DNA of 64,000 nt. It comes from Bradysia coprophila (Eukaryota > Arthropoda > Insecta > Diptera > Sciaridae). The stretch's first letter is position 1; every line of letters begins with the position of its first letter. Below are positions 12,801-24,549 of this stretch, piece after piece. The stretch covers positions 4,608,271-4,672,270 of the forward strand of contig NW_023503584.1 of NCBI RefSeq assembly GCF_014529535.1, read 5' to 3'. Both the position numbers and the translations under genes were made by a program. The notes below the pieces were generated by a model. It was not told the DNA's origin and did no database searches. It saw only the letters and a list, made by a program, of their open reading frames with translations.

Positions 12801-13079
12801 AACCATAATCAGAAAATAGAACCATTAAAGAATTGTATCTTCAACTACTAGGAAGGTGCGTCGGAGGATATGATTTTACCGGATATGGATGAAGAGACTG
12901 AAATGGCTGGTCAGAGCATACTGCCGGACAACATCAACGAAGAAGAAGTAATGCAAATACACGACAAAAATCACTTCAAATGTCCAATTCAAATATTTCA
13001 TTTTTCTGGTCAGATAACTATCGGCGAAATCAACCAATTCGAAAATGAGGAAGTGGTCACCGACTGGTTGAACAAGTAA
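9842..13079 (+). CDS. C2H2 zinc-finger protein with 11 fingers, probable DNA-binding factor
   Basis: Thirteen exons give 605 in-frame codons: 9842-10213, 10286-10378, 10437-10726, 10794-10925, 10998-11042, 11178-11271, 11335-11454, 11524-11606, 11670-11699, 11760-11815, 11883-12001, 12062-12214, 12852-13079. Eleven C2H2 units can be counted, from FYCSTCEINISS to HACDICGATYAR. Classic TGEKPY-type linkers appear only around fingers 6 and 7. Acidic stretches lie before finger 1 and in the last exon. Several introns cut fingers, and one exon is only 30 nt. The start is uncertain: ATG 9842 opens the long frame, but ATG 9771 begins MWCYLCNEIH in another frame, so an unseen splice or a sequence error near 9830 is possible. 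It is probably a nuclear regulator; I cannot name an orthologue. Confidence 0.85.
12440..12532. repeat. Probable small TIR element in the last intron of the zinc-finger gene
   Basis: GGTGCCTATTTTTGC at the left partly mirrors GAAATTAGGCCC at the right. The tips resemble those of the clearer element at 60844-60938. The rest of the 637-nt intron shows nothing I can name. Confidence 0.35.
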
Positions 13080-14814
13080 ATACTGCCGATGAGACTGTTA
13101 AGAATAAGGTGCGTGTAATGTCACTGATAGGGAATAAGTACGGCTCGGCTACATAAGATTTTCGAGAGATTGAAAGTTGAAACAAAATTGAATTGCTACT
13201 AACTATACCTACTTCTTTGTAAAATGGTATACGGTTCAATATAAAAAAAATTCTAAAAAATTACCTAAAGCGATTTTGATTTGTTTTTTTTTTTTTGATT
13301 GGTTAGTCCGAATATGACGTAAATATGGTATCCTCTGATCAATCATTTTTAATCAGATTGAAACGGTCTTGTTTGGATATCTTAATTTTGACGAGTTGAA
13401 TGTTCGAGGCTCACGCCGAAGGCAAGGTCTATACAACCAGTCCAACTGCGTTTTTTAAGCGAAACTCCAAAATTTATCTCAAATGTTATCAGGTCAATCA
13501 TTTCTCCAAGTAGCCTTCCTTGTTAGGTTCCATTGAACGATTTTCTTTTGTCTCCTCTTCTAGTAGTGCAAAACAGTCTGCTGCCAGTATCCTGATACCT
13601 AGATGAGAATCACTTATGGTCCGCTAGACTTCTTGTTCTTCAGAATCAGAAAGGAGTGTCTGTTTGTCGAAAGTACCTCTGCTCCGGAACTCGATGTCTG
13701 TTTGCACTCAACTAATGGGATATTCAACTCACACGGCACATTTGTCATTATCCCTCCCATGAACGCAGTGACAATCAGTTTTTCTTGAGCAGTTATTACA
13801 CTTTCATCATCGATGTCTGGTTCGAGACCTTTCTGTCCGTCACTTTGACTTTCTAAAATAATTTATTTTTTAAATTTTTTAACAGATCCATGAACCAAAA
13901 ATGACAAATTACCATCATGCCAATTTTATTGATGGAAGTGGAAGATTAATTTTTTAAAGTAGAGTATGAACGACTCGATACTCTGTTGGATGTCCCTATC
14001 GTACATCCGGAGGTTTTGCAACTTAGGGCCAAAAAATACATTGACAATAAATTGTAGACCCTTTTTCCCTCCTTCATATAATGTCAAGAATTAAGAAAAA
14101 ATATGGTAAAACGTAAAAAGTAATTTTCCCCTTACGGCCAAACGATCTTTTTCAGACGTTTGTGGATGGCCAGCAAAATTTTATTTTCTACGGCATCCCA
14201 CCGGTGGAAATGACAAGAAAGGGGATTACGTTTAATTCTGCACCATAACTTTCATACTTTGAATGAACGGATTTTAAGCTGCGTTTACTAGTGCAAATCG
14301 ATGCAATAGGAAATCTTAAACCTTAAAGTTCTTAAATCGATAACAGAAATTATACGATTATTGCTTAAATGGGCTCAAATTCAGGACGAGTGTTTAAAAA
14401 TCGTTTGTGAAACGTTTGTGCTGTTAGTTAGCATTTTATTTTGTTGAAAACTAAAGCAGTGATGCTTTGACCAAAGTTCTGAAAAAACAGTTAAGACAGC
14501 GGGTGACACCAAATTTTATAAATTTATAAATTCTTACAGAACCTTGGTTTCCTTACCTTCCCAAAGATCATCTTCAAGACCGTTTGAAATGCCCAGAAAG
14601 CGCTTCCAAAACCTTTAAACAGAACGTCTTGAAGATACGGGCCTAATTTCTCTTGTTGTGTTTTTAAGAAAGGATATAAATACATGAATCAACATAATAA
14701 ATCCTCTCATGGTTCAAATTCAGTGGAATTCGATTTTCACCCTACCTAAAATACTGTGGCGCTACTTTACTTATGCTTTGAAGGTCAAATCTTCACCATA
14801 AATTTCGAGAAATA
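13080..14814. other. Gene-free stretch
   Basis: This is AT-rich sequence between the zinc-finger gene and the LINE. I see no coding region. Around 14474-14546 there is a degraded copy of the dispersed repeat whose tips read AAGTTCTGAAA...AACAGTTAAGACA and TTACAGAACCTTGG, which also occurs near 57.2-58.9 kb. Confidence 0.4.
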
Positions 14815-16654
14815 ATAATAATCCATTTATTTAGCAATGCTATTCCTTTACATACATATTCATACACTCATATTCATTGATAATCCTTTAGTCCATTAAA
14901 GAAATAATTCAATCAATTAAATTTACTCAAATTCTAGAAAAATTGAAAAACTGATCCCTTGAATTTACGTCATAGTCTTACACAAATACTTCAAATTAAA
15001 GACAAATCTTTTAAAAACTCTTTCTCCTTTCAATTCGCTAGGAAATTCATTAAAACACTTTAAACCTTCATATAACAGCATCCTTTGGGTGCATGATTTC
15101 CTGTACAATGGTAGTTTGAAGTCACCGTTGTTCCTGAGGTTGTAACCATGGGTACCGCCACTTTTGTCGATTCTGTTCGAGATGTATTCCGGCACTAGTC
15201 CTTGTTTTATCTTGAAGACCAGTTTCAGTGTATTGAATAGAAATCGTTGTTTGCAATTCATGATATCCAATGCTTCGTACATCAATGCAGTACTGGTGTA
15301 TTTACTGCATCTTAATACAACTCTGATGGCTCGATTCTGTAACCGCTGTAGTTTAGTTCTGCATTGTTGATTAGCTGACATTAGAAGTGATGAACAAAAA
15401 TCGAAATGAGGTGAGATGATGCTCCTATACACACTCATTCTTGCAGCAAACGTTAAGTTTTTGGCAATTCTGCCGAAAAGACCAATTTTCTTTGCAAGCT
15501 TTTTGCATACATACAAGGCATTTTCATTCAAAGTTAATTTACTGTCTATCATTACACCCAGATATTTCATACAGTCCACTTTTTCGATCCTTTCACCATT
15601 TATAAACAGCTGAATTTCACTGAGTCTACTCCTGTTATTAATGAGCATACATTTCGTTTTGTCTACATTAAGCTTTAATTTATTTTCGTTTAGCCACTCA
15701 AACACAATATTTAACTCTCTGTTCATTATGTCCGTTAATTGGTTCACACTTTTACCTGAGATATAAAGCAAGGTATTGTCCGCGAACAGGTTGATCGCTA
15801 CTTCACTAAGGACTTCGGGCATATCATTTATGTAAATTATAAACAAAATGGCGCCGATAATCGAGCCCTGAGGAATCCCAATCTTGTTGTGACGGGGTCT
15901 AGAGACTTGTCCATTCACTTTCGTAGTTTGTTTTCGACTATCTAAATAACTCTCGAACCACTTTAGCGCACTATTCTTAATCCCAAATCTTTTTAACTTC
16001 ACCAACAACTTTTGTCTATCTATTGTCTCAAAAGCCCTCTTTAGGTCTAGAAAGACACAAAGAACGAAATCGTTATTATCTTTCGCTTCTTTCCAATTCG
16101 CGATCACTAAGCTTATAGCGGTTTCACACGAGTGTTGCTTCCTATAACCGGATTGCCTTACCGTCAGCAATTGATTTTTCTCAATGAATTCCATAAGTTG
16201 TTCTTTCACGATTGCTTCCAACAATTTTTCGAGCGTTCCTAGCGAGTTTATCGGCCGATAATCTTCTGCCAATGTCGGTCTATGAACTTTTGGTACTGGT
16301 ACAACCGTTGACACCTTCAGAATACTCGACACCTCACCATCTCGAAGAGATTCATTAACTATTTGCTCTAACAATTGTCCAGTAGTCGGGATGGAATCGA
16401 TTATAATCTTCGGATTCATATAATCGGCATCTCTTTTGTTCTTTAGTTCAGTCAAAAACTTTTCAATTGAGGTTCTCGAAACGCTTCTGAACCGGAACTC
16501 CACATTATTATTATCGTTGTTCGCTCCATTTTGATTTTGATTTGTTTGCTGTGCTGGTGGGTTGGACTGTTGCGCTGTTGGATTGATGCTCTTGTTTATT
16601 TGCTCCACACTTTCGATGAAATATTTGTTTAGTCCTTCACTAATTTCCTTCACC
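14815..16654 (-). mobile_element. 5'-truncated non-LTR retrotransposon (LINE), reverse-transcriptase part
   Basis: An open frame at 14965-16653 covers 562 codons. It begins at a GTG just after an in-frame TAG, so it is a truncated ORF2 and not a full gene. Reverse transcriptase motifs appear in order: YRPINSLGTLEKLLE, SGYRKQHSCETA, FLDLKRAFETID, GIPQGSIIGAILF and KLKLNVDKTKCM. The A/B-to-C order and thumb region fit the Jockey/CR1-like group. The endonuclease domain is missing. The catalytic FADD box reads FADN, losing the second aspartate. A short ATT repeat at about 14810-14822 may be the 3' tail. The 5' edge abuts the ubiquitin-like pseudogene at 16658. Confidence 0.85.
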
Positions 16655-16657
16655 TAA

Positions 16658-17407
16658 GAACTGGTCAGCGACGAGGAAAAAATTCCCACAGGAGCTATGC
16701 GTCTGTTTTTTGCTGGAGGATGTGCGTACATTAAACCATTATAATGTTACATAGCAATCTACATTTTATTTAAGTTTACGTCTACTTGGAGGACACAATT
16801 CTCCATCAAACTATCTCCGAATAAACGATTAACGCTAGAAGTTGAGCCAACTGAAACAATAAAACAATTAAAAGAGAAAATTTGCACACGGTTCAATAAT
16901 AATGCGCTCTTTAACTACCTAAAAGGTGAACTCACGCGCAAGTTTAATGCTGCAAACGCTTTTACAAAATGTTGGTATCGAAAAATCGTGTTCGAGTTCA
17001 CATTTTACGTAGCTGAAAAATGCGTTGTTTTGGCACCGTGTGCCAGATATCCCCACGCCAATTTTTTGCAACGATCAGGAGATTCTCAATTAAACTATGT
17101 TGTCCGAAGTTGACTTAGAAAATTCTACTGTTGAGCTGCAAGTCCAAACCCAGATATTTTTAATTGGGATAGGAAAGCATTCTAACGGAGACATCGAAAT
17201 ATATCCATTTGAAAACGTACAGCAACTGAAACTGAAAATCGAGGAGAATTTTTTTTCTTTCCTGTCCAAATTCAAGTTGTCTTACATAGAAGACAAGTCT
17301 TAAATGATGCCCATACGATTCGAAATTCTGGTGTGTCACCTGACGCTGTTATTTTGAATGTAAAGGATGCTGATGGTGCTGCTTCCACATCAGGCGTAAC
17401 AAAATAA
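16658..17407 (+). pseudogene. Decayed tandem ubiquitin-like (polyubiquitin-type) gene
   Basis: Three ubiquitin-like units follow one another on the plus strand. Unit 1 has lost its N-terminal part at the LINE edge: IPTGAMRLFFAGG (16682-16720) matches the ubiquitin segment around IPPDQQRLIFAGK. After a stop and frame change, STFYLSLRLLGG (16758-16793) matches STLHLVLRLRGG. Unit 2 starts with QFSIKLSPNKRLTLEVEP and ETIKQLKEKI, then shifts frame. Unit 3 (17100-17407) has QIFLIGIGK, ENVQQLKLKIEE and, after a frame change at an 8-T run (17249-17256), VLHRRQVLNDAHTIRNSGV. It ends at TAA without a diglycine. The order, spacing and junction GG fit polyubiquitin. The units are very divergent. It could be a pseudogene, or a divergent live gene hit by sequence errors. 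Confidence 0.6.
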
Positions 17408-17610
17408 TCGGTAGCTCACACTTCAGTCGCGAAAAAATTGAAAGTGGAACTGTCTGCCGCAAGCAGTGAAGAAGAGAGGTGGTTGGTTGCCTATTTTGAA
17501 AGCCGATTCTACATAAAAAGTAAAGAAACTTTTTTGACAACCATAGAGAATTCTTCCTTCTACAAAATGATTCGAAAAAGCGATTTGTTCAAAAAACAAT
17601 CGGATTTCAC

Positions 17611-17803
17611 TTTTGGCACACGAATTCCCAGCCCCTCAAAATACTCTGAAAAACACTTCCTACCACTGGCACACACGTTTTAGAGGTTAGCACACAGCCT
17701 CCATTTTTGGCACTCGAATTCCAATTTTTCCTATTCCCAGACCCTCGAAATACTCTGAAAACCACTTTCTACCACTTGGCACACACGTTTTAGTGGTAGG
17801 CAC
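17611..17803. repeat. Two tandem copies of a 109-bp repeat
   Basis: The words CTCGAATTCC/ACGAATTCCC, ATACTCTGAAAA and GGCACACACGTTTTAG recur at a period of about 109 bp. Fragments (GGCACACG, GGCATGCG) continue to about 17850. It is non-coding. Confidence 0.7.
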
Positions 17804-17860
17804 ACGTATTCTATTTTTTTTGGCATGCGTATTCCATTATAGGCACACGAATTTTAATTT

Positions 17861-19400
17861 TGGATGAACAGAACAAGTTAATAATGCCAACGATACTGCT
17901 AGGAAGAAGGGATATTACTTCTAGGCTACATCCGAGAGGTTGAATGTTAAAACCAAGCTGAATTTTCACTAAAAGATTTTTTTCTTTATTTTCCGGATAT
18001 TAATAAATTAGTGGTTTGGTTAGTTATGGCAACAAAAGTTTTTATAAAAAAAAAAATCTAAAAATAAACAAAAATAAATAAATAAAATTCTCAACAAAAA
18101 AAATTCACAAAAATACTTTTCCTTTTCTCAAATCAACAATGTAAATAGACCAACTACTTGAAACCATGGTATGGTTCAATATAAATAAAATTCTTAAAAA
18201 AAAAATTTCTAAAACGATTTTTGATTTGTTTTTTAATTTTTGGTTAGTGCGAATATGACAGTAAAATAAATCTCTTAAATCTAAAAGCTTTACAAAATGG
18301 AAAGCCGCATATCCGTTCAATTAAAGTGGTGAATGAATAGCGAGTGACTTTTCTTGATTGATTGTTGTTTTAAATATTATTTCTCTTTTGCATTTTATTT
18401 AGCGTCACTGGTGTCCCACACTGGGAACTGATATTGCACATTAGCATTCAATGAAAAAATGGAAATTTTTATTTTCAAAACTCATTGTACTGAAAACGAA
18501 AACTTTAAATTTAATGTCATGGATCGGATAAAGTGTAAAACACAAGATATGTGATAAACAGTGTAAAACACAAGATATAGTGATAAACGTGAAAGCTGTG
18601 ACTGACACTGTAACATCTGTTTCAATATAGTATTTTACATGACTAGGGATAAAAAAAATGAAAAGTAGAGTTTTGTGCGAATTTTGTTGATCCGAGGCGT
18701 AGCCGGGGTCAATAAACTTTTACGCGAAAACGAAACCTTTCATTTTTAGCCCGAGTTATGTAATGGATTTTACATGCTGAGCGAGTCGAAAGAAGTGCTT
18801 GAAACATGAAAGGTTGTAGCATGTAAAGATTATTTTTAAACGACGACAAGCGTTACCAGTGTAATGATGATGTCTGTTACTTCCTGTGATCCCCTTGTTC
18901 AGACGTCTTTATTTTGACGAATGTAAAGTTCAAGGCGTACAGTTAAGCGTACAGCACAACGGAATTAATATTTTAAATTTTAACTCAGCGAACCATTCGC
19001 ACGCACTAAATTAGATGAAATCGTAAAACAGAATACATTGTGTCAGTTTCATGTCAATTCGTCAATGGCTCATTCCCTTCTTTTCTGTCCAATAAAAAAT
19101 ACTTTTCGTGCCTCTCAATAGCAAACAAATTTCAATTGACGGGGGTTTTCATTAAATTGCATCAATGGAATGAAAGCACAGCACATGGATTGAAGCTATA
19201 CATAATGGCAGCGTACTGCTTGTAAGTGCGTCAATTTGTGATGAGTATAATTGAAGCAGCCTTTCTTTTGATAAATCTTAAAATTCTTAATTGTAAATGC
19301 TTTAGTATAGTTTCTAAATAGATCATCTTTGGGTTTCTGGGGGGACGAGGAGTGTTATATTTATATAAAGACTAGGTATGTAGTACGTTGGTTAATAATA
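17861..19400. other. Gene-free stretch
   Basis: I see no coding region. A short direct repeat lies at about 18531-18595, two units containing AGTGTAAAACACAAGATAT and GTGATAAAC. The rest is AT-rich unique sequence downstream of Klp68D. Confidence 0.4.
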
Positions 19401-22400
19401 CTATTTTGTAATTAGTCCTCTGGCCTTCGGGTATGCCGAAGATGGTTTCTTCACTGGAACCATTCGTTTACTAGCTTCCGGTTTTGATGATTTCGTTCGA
19501 GCGATTCTGTGAACAAGGCGAAAATGTCTGTTAGATGAATCACGATCAGATAGAACATCCAGCCAACCTACCCGTTCGTTAAGTTGCCTTTGTCGTGCGA
19601 TTCGGTTTCCTGAACCATATTGCGCTTGATAATTTTATCTAGTCTTGATCGCATCATTTCAGCGTTTGAGGTAGTCTGAAAATGGCATTCAGTTCGTTTA
19701 GTATGAGCCATTACCCAAAGTGCATATGTTTCACGGGGAACCCGAGATTACACTCTTACGAAAGAGGTTTTACATCCCTGAATGTAGCCCTGAGTTTACC
19801 AGATAACTTGAGTAAGTCTGACTCGATTAGTGGAAACTATTTTCTCTTGGACACCGATTTTGTGTATCACAGACTACTTGAACGTGATGGCCAATTAAGG
19901 CATGGAAATTATGTGTGATCCGGGAATTCTTTTTTCGGATATTTTTTTTTTGATGAATTCTGCCTTCGCTTAAGCAATCACGAAATGAATGAGCGGGAAA
20001 TCAATTTTCAATTTTATTTTATGACTGAGAAAAGTACTTAAAGCCCAAATTGTCGTGGTAATAGGTGCAAGTATACCGAATTGACTACGTAAATTTTTCC
20101 ATGATCAACTCTCCCCGGCAATAACCAAAATCATCACTCACCTGATCCGTTATATCAATAACATCTTCCGTGCGCATTGCTTCTTGCAACACATCTTGCA
20201 ACTTCGCCGAAACTTTCGGATTTTTGTAATCGTACGTCGTTCGTAATGGCATGTCCAACTCGTAACTGACAATGTTCTCACCCTTGTACCGCATCGCATC
20301 AGTCTCATTGTGTTTGATTTTCTGCAATGCATATTCGGATACGGGTCGTCGTCGTGATGGCACAGAGACCGGTCGTCGAACGGGTGCATCTTCAGAAAAT
20401 ACATTCGTTAAAGTCCATTCTTCCTGTTCGTCGTCGTAACGTGATTGAGTGTAGAGGCGAGCCTTTACTTGGACAGGAACGAAATTGTCGATGATCAGCA
20501 GTAAACGTTTCAATTCCCTGTGAGTTGAAGGGTTGTTTTTTAGAGTTAAATTTGAGTTAGTACTTAAAGTGCAGAGAACAATTACTTGATCAGTTCATTT
20601 TGAGTCATTTCCAGTTCACGGCGATCGCGATTATGTTCATCACGTGTGTCGACTAGTTCCTGTTTCAAAGCCTTTGAATTTCAAAGAAAGAGAAAATTAA
20701 GGGATGGACTTGAGCCGCTAGAAACGACAGAAACTACTCACCATGTACTTTGTGTAGCACTTTTTCAATTTCCTTGTCTTCACGTCGACCTCCTGTTGCA
20801 CTGAAGTCAATGTTTCTCGAATTTCAATTGTAGTCTCTTCCTGCAATTCCAGTTGTTGCTGCATTTCCACCTCTCGTTTCTATTAAGACGAAAGAAAGAC
20901 AAAACTTAAAAGACAGCGAGCACAAGACATTTAAACAGCAACCGTACCTTCCGTTCGGCAATTTCTTCCAGCCTTTTCTCAAGTTCCATTTGTCGTTCGC
21001 TGTACGTATCCAAAATATTCCGTCCACCACGTACAAATTGACCTTCTAATTCCTTTAGTTTATGTGCCAATTGTTGCGTGATTTCCTTTTCCCTTTGCAC
21101 AGCCTCTCTTGTTTCAGCATCAGCCAACAGCAACAAATTGTTATCACATTCCTTCTCGTCACCACTGTCGTCGCATTCTTCAAGCCCATCCGATTCATCC
21201 GATTTGGCAACATCGTAACTGTTCTCCAAAATTTTCGCTTTTTTAGTTCGCTTCCGTCGAGGTAGGGTCTTTTCTCTCGTCTGCCGTTCTGTTATCATCA
21301 TCTACGATATCAAACACGAACAATAAACTAACTCAAATTAAACAAACGAAAATTAATCTCACCCTTAGCCGCGCAATTTCGTCCTGATATTCCTTAAGTT
21401 TAGCATCCTGAGAGTCTTCGTTCTTCACCGGTTTGTTCTGTATTGTCTTGGCGCGATGAGCATAACGCAGTGTGGTTAATGTTTCATTGTAGTTATACTC
21501 GGACGGGCCAATATTTGCAATCATTATAGTCTTTGAATTACCACCCAACGAGTCCTGTAACAATCTCGTGAGTTTCGAGTCTCTGTATGGAATGTGTGGG
21601 GAATTTTCAGCCAAAGCCGAGATCACATTGCCCAGTGACGATAAAGCCCGATTGATTTTACTGGCTTCTTTTAGTCGTTCTGCCGTCGCTCCGGTTTTTG
21701 ACTGTCGTTCACTGCCTGCCAAATCGATCAAATTCAGTTTACCGACTTTCACCTTATTCGTTTCCACATCGCACATCTCAATTTTGATCATAAATATTGC
21801 GTGCGAACGTGAACTGTGCTCGTTCATGTTTGTTTTGCCAACGGTTCGATTCTTGTTGCCCTGATTCATCACGTTTTGCATTTCGTCCACATTTTTACAT
21901 AGAACCGAATGTAAATTTGGCACAAAAACGCCAACATGTTCGCGTTCGCGTAGCTCCAACGATTTACTGTTCGGTTTCAGTAAATCCCTCAGTTCCTCCA
22001 TATAGATCTCCATATATGACGCAGTCACTAAGAAATTTGTATTTTCGGCTCGATTGATGTGAAACCAAATCTGTTCAAATGCTCGAGGAATTATCCCTTT
22101 CAAATTTTCGTTAGCACGAACACCCTCCATCGTAAATGTTTTGCCAGTGCCAGTTTGACCATACGCAAATACACAACAGTTGAATCCCTCCATTACACTA
22201 GAGACAAGAGGTCGAACAACTTCGTCGTAAATATCTTGCTGTGTTGATCTAAAGAACCAAACCGATCAGAATCGTACATGCGAATATGAAAGACGTATTA
22301 AACACACCTATGATCGTAAACGGCATCGTAGGTGAACATTTTAGGATTTTCTCGATTAATATCGCCTGGATTTTGAATTTCGATAACCCCTCGGTTCGGG

Positions 22401-22507
22401 TAGACATCAACAACTTGCTTGCATTCATTTTTTGATGAATTGTTTTCTAATTCTCGTTTGCTCATTGGACGGCATCGTACAACAACTTGTACACATTCGT
22501 TTTTCAC
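19401..22507 (-). CDS. Klp68D: Kinesin-2 motor subunit, KIF3B orthologue (first coding exon not found)
   Basis: Klp68D pairs with Klp64D and the accessory protein KAP as heterotrimeric kinesin-2, a plus-end motor for intraflagellar and axonal transport. Eight exons: 22308-22507, 21363-22248, 20948-21301, 20742-20879, 20586-20671, 20142-20517, 19572-19675, 19401-19506, or 750 codons in frame. The motor domain shows the P-loop GQTGTGKT, switch I NEHSSRSH and switch II DLAGSE. The segment [15 protein letters not shown] and [13 protein letters not shown] match Klp68D rather than Klp64D. A basic and acidic linker ([13 protein letters not shown], then DE-rich) is followed by a coiled coil and the tail ending [11 protein letters not shown]. 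The first visible exon starts at an acceptor with GTG, so a short upstream exon with the ATG is missing from my model. Confidence 0.93.
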
Positions 22508-23388
22508 CTGAAAGTGAAAGTGAAAAAGTTAGGACTTTAATAGAAGCAGATCATCTGATAGATTGCTATCAACAATGACGACATCAAGAAGCAATCAGTT
22601 CTGGCTATTGTGTTGTGTAACAAATAATGTAAAAGTAACAGAATTAAGTTGTTACAGGCGGCTGTCATCTGTTATCGACAACGACAGCAATAATAAACGA
22701 CAAGCTCTGACTAGTGAGGTCTTATATAACAAAAAAACAAAACAAATGAAGTAAAAGATTTCTGAAATCAATCTTTGAAAATATTCGATCAAATGAAGTA
22801 GTAGATTCGATAGTAAAACTGTCAATATGCTTGCCGTCTGTGACAGGTTAATGCAATACTTATGTCTGCCGTTTGTAAGAATTTTAAGCGCATTATGATG
22901 ATAATGCTTACCCTGTAATATGCACTTATGCAGGCTATTTAGTCATTATATTACAAAGAAAAATTGTACTGATAAGATGCAGCTTATTCGTTGGCATGGT
23001 AGTGAATAAAGCAACGAATAACACAACTTCCTATGCATTCAGTGACTTCTTCGAAACCGCTAATCATCTATTATCTTATCGTTAACAACAGTGACAATAA
23101 TAAGTGATGATCTGTGTTGTTTAGTGTTCACTTTACTTAGAACAAATGTTGTAGCCATTAAAGTAGAAGATTTCGTATCACAGTGAGCTACGTATTTTTT
23201 ACTGGATTTTTTAAAATCAAAAATCAGTCCTAAATTTACTGGAATCTCGGTAATACCAAATTACCTTATCAGAAGCATTGTTGGGTGGAACTTGTGGTAG
23301 GAATTCTAGAAAGTGGTTACTCATTTAGCTCCTCAAAATTAGACCTGACAGAAAGCAAGGCTTAGATAGTGTATTGGAAGGATACTAA
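22508..23388. other. Upstream region of Klp68D
   Basis: This should hold the first exon and promoter of Klp68D. No ATG-containing exon with a donor in the right phase could be fixed. The sequence is AT-rich and otherwise unremarkable. Confidence 0.35.
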
Positions 23389-23584
23389 TAAACGACCGAT
23401 AAATTAATTCAAAACTACCGATAAAAAATAATAAATGAGATAGCACGATCTCATAATGCTGAAATTCCACATCATTTGGTCTATTTGGTAAAATGTGGTA
23501 AAAATAAGAAAGAAGCAGTTGAATGTTGTATATGCCCAAATAAGTCTTTGATTTAAGAAAAATATTTTTCCCAACAATAGGAAT

Positions 23585-23589
23585 ATGAC
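23585..23589. repeat. 5-bp target-site duplication, left copy (ATGAC)
   Basis: ATGAC directly precedes the 5' LTR and recurs at 30447-30451 directly after the 3' LTR. This fixes both ends of the LTR element. Confidence 0.9.
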
Positions 23590-24395
23590 TGTTAATGCTT
23601 CTATATGATCATCATATAGATCCATTACCAATGTCGCGGGCATGCGAGGGATTATATGTAATAGTATAGTATGTATCGTCAAACAATGCATATGAAGACT
23701 AATTATTGTGTTATACTGCATAAACATTGTGTGACAGGTTGTATACTATTATGTATATGCAAAGATTAAGTAGAACTAAGGAGTTCTACGGCTGGGAGTA
23801 TGTTAGTGCTTGCATTGAATAAGTCTATGCAAGCATTGGTATATTACGGACATATGAAATCGTATACGCAGCAACGGAATACTCGATTATATAGTGCACT
23901 CAATGATGCGCAGGTATAGTGCGCATGTATCACAATGCTATGCAAATAATATGCAATATGCTATTGATGCGCAAGTATATAGCAGTGATATACAACTAAT
24001 ATGCAGCGTGCTGTATGATATTTGTTTTATTGCTGTGTATCATAGTAATTAAGAATGGACATAATTGTTATAGTATGATTCATCTTGATGCACATGCAGG
24101 ATGCGCATGTCAATCATTCTAGAAGTTAATGACTTACGTAGGATTAAGATGAACCATTAAAGGTAATGTACTAATGAATCAATTACGTAGGTTGATTCAT
24201 TAACATCTCTTTATTTACATTAAGTTCTTTGTTATATTTTAGTATAAATACTGTAAAGTTTGATTGAATAAAGTCAGTTATTAACATCAACTCAACGAGC
24301 TTGTTTCTATTACATTTCTCCGAGCTCAGGAGAATTACTTCTACTCTAAGACTGTACCAATGTGTAAGAATGCGGTTTTAGCAGAAGGCTGAACA
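23590..24395 (+). repeat. 5' long terminal repeat
   Basis: This 806-bp LTR starts TG and ends CA. A TATA-like box (AGTATAAATACTG, about 24241-24253) lies upstream of a poly(A)-type signal (TTGAATAAAG, about 24263-24272). Together they are a compact RNA polymerase II promoter and end-processing region. Within it, several short imperfect repeats use the words TGATGCGCAAGTATA and ATGCAATATGC (23905-24010). Confidence 0.9.
24241..24272 (+). promoter_or_regulatory. LTR core promoter and poly(A) signal
   Basis: TATAAATA is followed about 15 bp later by AATAAA within GATTGAATAAAGTC. The same pair recurs at the matching position in the 3' LTR (about 30292-30323). Confidence 0.55.
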
Positions 24396-24398
24396 TAA

Positions 24399-24416
24399 TG
24401 GTGACCCCGACGTGAT
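24399..24416 (+). promoter_or_regulatory. Primer-binding site of the LTR element
   Basis: TGGTGACCCCGACGTGAT begins 4 bases after the 5' LTR. TGG pairs with the CCA end of a tRNA, as expected for minus-strand priming. Which tRNA it is was not determined. Confidence 0.7.
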
Positions 24417-24549
24417 GTCTTTTTGTAAAAGATATCATCATTGAACAACGGTCTTAGGGCAGTAGTAGTGTAGTGAATGTCGTGTTAACTTGTCAAAACA
24501 TTGGTCGTGCATTATGGACATTAAGTGAAGCAGCCCTGAAGGAATTCTT

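Noticed and set aside
15164-15613. Plus-strand frames opposite the reverse transcriptase
   Set aside because: Antisense shadows of the LINE frame.
21568-22057. Plus-strand frames opposite the kinesin motor exon
   Set aside because: Antisense shadows; the minus strand carries all kinesin motifs.
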